Shown here: in pieces, positions 63,637-64,000 of the stretch | Layout of the letters: every line of letters begins with the position of its first letter | Numbering within the stretch: the stretch's first letter is position 1 | Assembly: GCF_019740355.2 (NCBI RefSeq) | Contig: NZ_CP091819.1 | Span: forward strand, 3,472,001-3,536,000 | Length of the DNA: 64,000 nt | Source: Paracrocinitomix mangrovi | GTDB taxonomy: Bacteria > Bacteroidota > Bacteroidia > Flavobacteriales_D > Crocinitomicaceae | Direction: 5' to 3' | Made by a program: the position numbers and the translations under genes | The notes under the pieces: model-generated | What the model was told of the DNA's origin: nothing | The model's input: the letters and a program-made list of their open reading frames with translations, nothing else | Databases searched by the model: none

Positions 63637-64000
63637 ATGACGGACAAGTTAGGAAATAACACTAAAGTTTCTTCAGGACAAACGATAAGAGGCAGGGTTG
63701 AAAATAACCCTGATGGTTCGGTTTGGGTAATTCAGATGAAGGATTTGAGCAGTGATTATTCCTCATTGATATCTGTTCCACATCTTGTCAAGGAAGAACA
63801 GATTAGTCAAAAGCAGTTATTGAGAAAGGGAGATATTTTATTTTCTGCAAAAGGAAACAACAATAAGGCATACCTCTTTAATGAAGATCATCCTGCCGTG
63901 GCCATTTCGCTTTTTTTTGTTTTGAGAACGGATGAGAGCAGATTAGATCCTGGATACCTGACCTGGTATTTGAACAGTCGTGATGGACAGAGTTATTTTG
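63637..64000 (+). CDS. Type I restriction specificity (HsdS)-like protein, 3' truncated
   Basis: 121 codons visible, still open at the window end. The sequence MTDKLGNNTKVSSGQTIRGR, then SVWVIQMKDLSSDYSSL, LRKGDILFSAKGN, NEDHPAVAISLFFVLR and LDPGYLTWYLNSRDGQSYF has the layout of a type I restriction target-recognition domain ('G..I..G....GDILFS..G', 'Y..Y.L.S'). Its N-terminus begins directly at the domain, as in stand-alone single-TRD S-like proteins. It likely belongs to a restriction-modification locus continuing to the right. A good promoter precedes it. Confidence 0.8.
   Translation, partial: MTDKLGNNTKVSSGQTIRGRVENNPDGSVWVIQMKDLSSDYSSLISVPHLVKEEQISQKQLLRKGDILFSAKGNNNKAYLFNEDHPAVAISLFFVLRTDESRLDPGYLTWYLNSRDGQSYF

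Overview
The window looks like a piece of a Bacteroidota chromosome, most likely Flavobacteriales or a near relative. It is AT-rich. It encodes at least six secreted proteins ending in type IX secretion (T9SS) type A sorting domains of the xYPNPxxG type, promoters of the TTG-N19/20-TAnnTTTG type, Bacteroidota-style two-component propeller sensors and SpoIIE phosphatases, and poorly conserved Shine-Dalgarno sequences. I saw no rRNA, tRNA or CRISPR array.

Layout. 1-7.4 kb: a truncated propeller/SpoIIE sensor-phosphatase preceded by a secreted protein, then a tandem-repeat T9SS adhesin with a small partner. 7.5-9.7 kb: a STAS-like protein, PAS histidine kinase and LuxR-type regulator in one minus-strand operon. 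9.9-15.4 kb: an alpha-oxoamine synthase fused to a GNAT-like acyltransferase, an orphan LuxR-type regulator with a strong terminator, and two unrecognised cytoplasmic helical proteins behind a 17-bp dyad. 15.6-20.7 kb: two TPR-SpoIIE phosphatases, each preceded by six 7-bp repeats and followed by the same 80-bp structured trailer, then a second STAS-like protein and a SHOCT protein. 20.8-26.9 kb: two paralogous secreted proteins and a LytS/LytTR-type sensor-regulator pair.

26.9-47.4 kb is the most distinctive region. Two head-to-head operons with only 14 bp between start codons encode large secreted proteins. The plus-strand operon ends in a beta-barrel protein, an 1861-aa TANFOR-like polymorphic-toxin candidate (zincin motif HELAH plus a C-terminal D-x8-ExK nuclease-like motif), and an immediately adjacent predicted beta-propeller protein without a signal peptide, which I propose as its immunity protein. 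Downstream lies a repeat-rich segment with a decayed REP-associated tyrosine transposase (RAYT), four REP hairpins and two unrecognised small genes, plausibly an immunity-gene reservoir.

47.5-62.3 kb: housekeeping-like genes (thioredoxin, HutD-like, cold-shock protein, SDR), another TPR-SpoIIE phosphatase and three T9SS proteins. They are interspersed with at least seven full or partial copies of a composite, multiply palindromic repeat of about 430-600 bp built from exchangeable modules (called A, B, C and D here). 62.3-64 kb: a PD-(D/E)xK/DUF4268 protein diverging from the start of a HsdS-like gene that runs off the window, possibly the edge of a restriction/defence locus.

Taken together the region is rich in signalling (four SpoIIE phosphatases, two STAS-like proteins, two histidine kinases, three response regulators) and surface secretion. 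Functions of the toxin cluster, the two helical proteins and the repeat family are inference.
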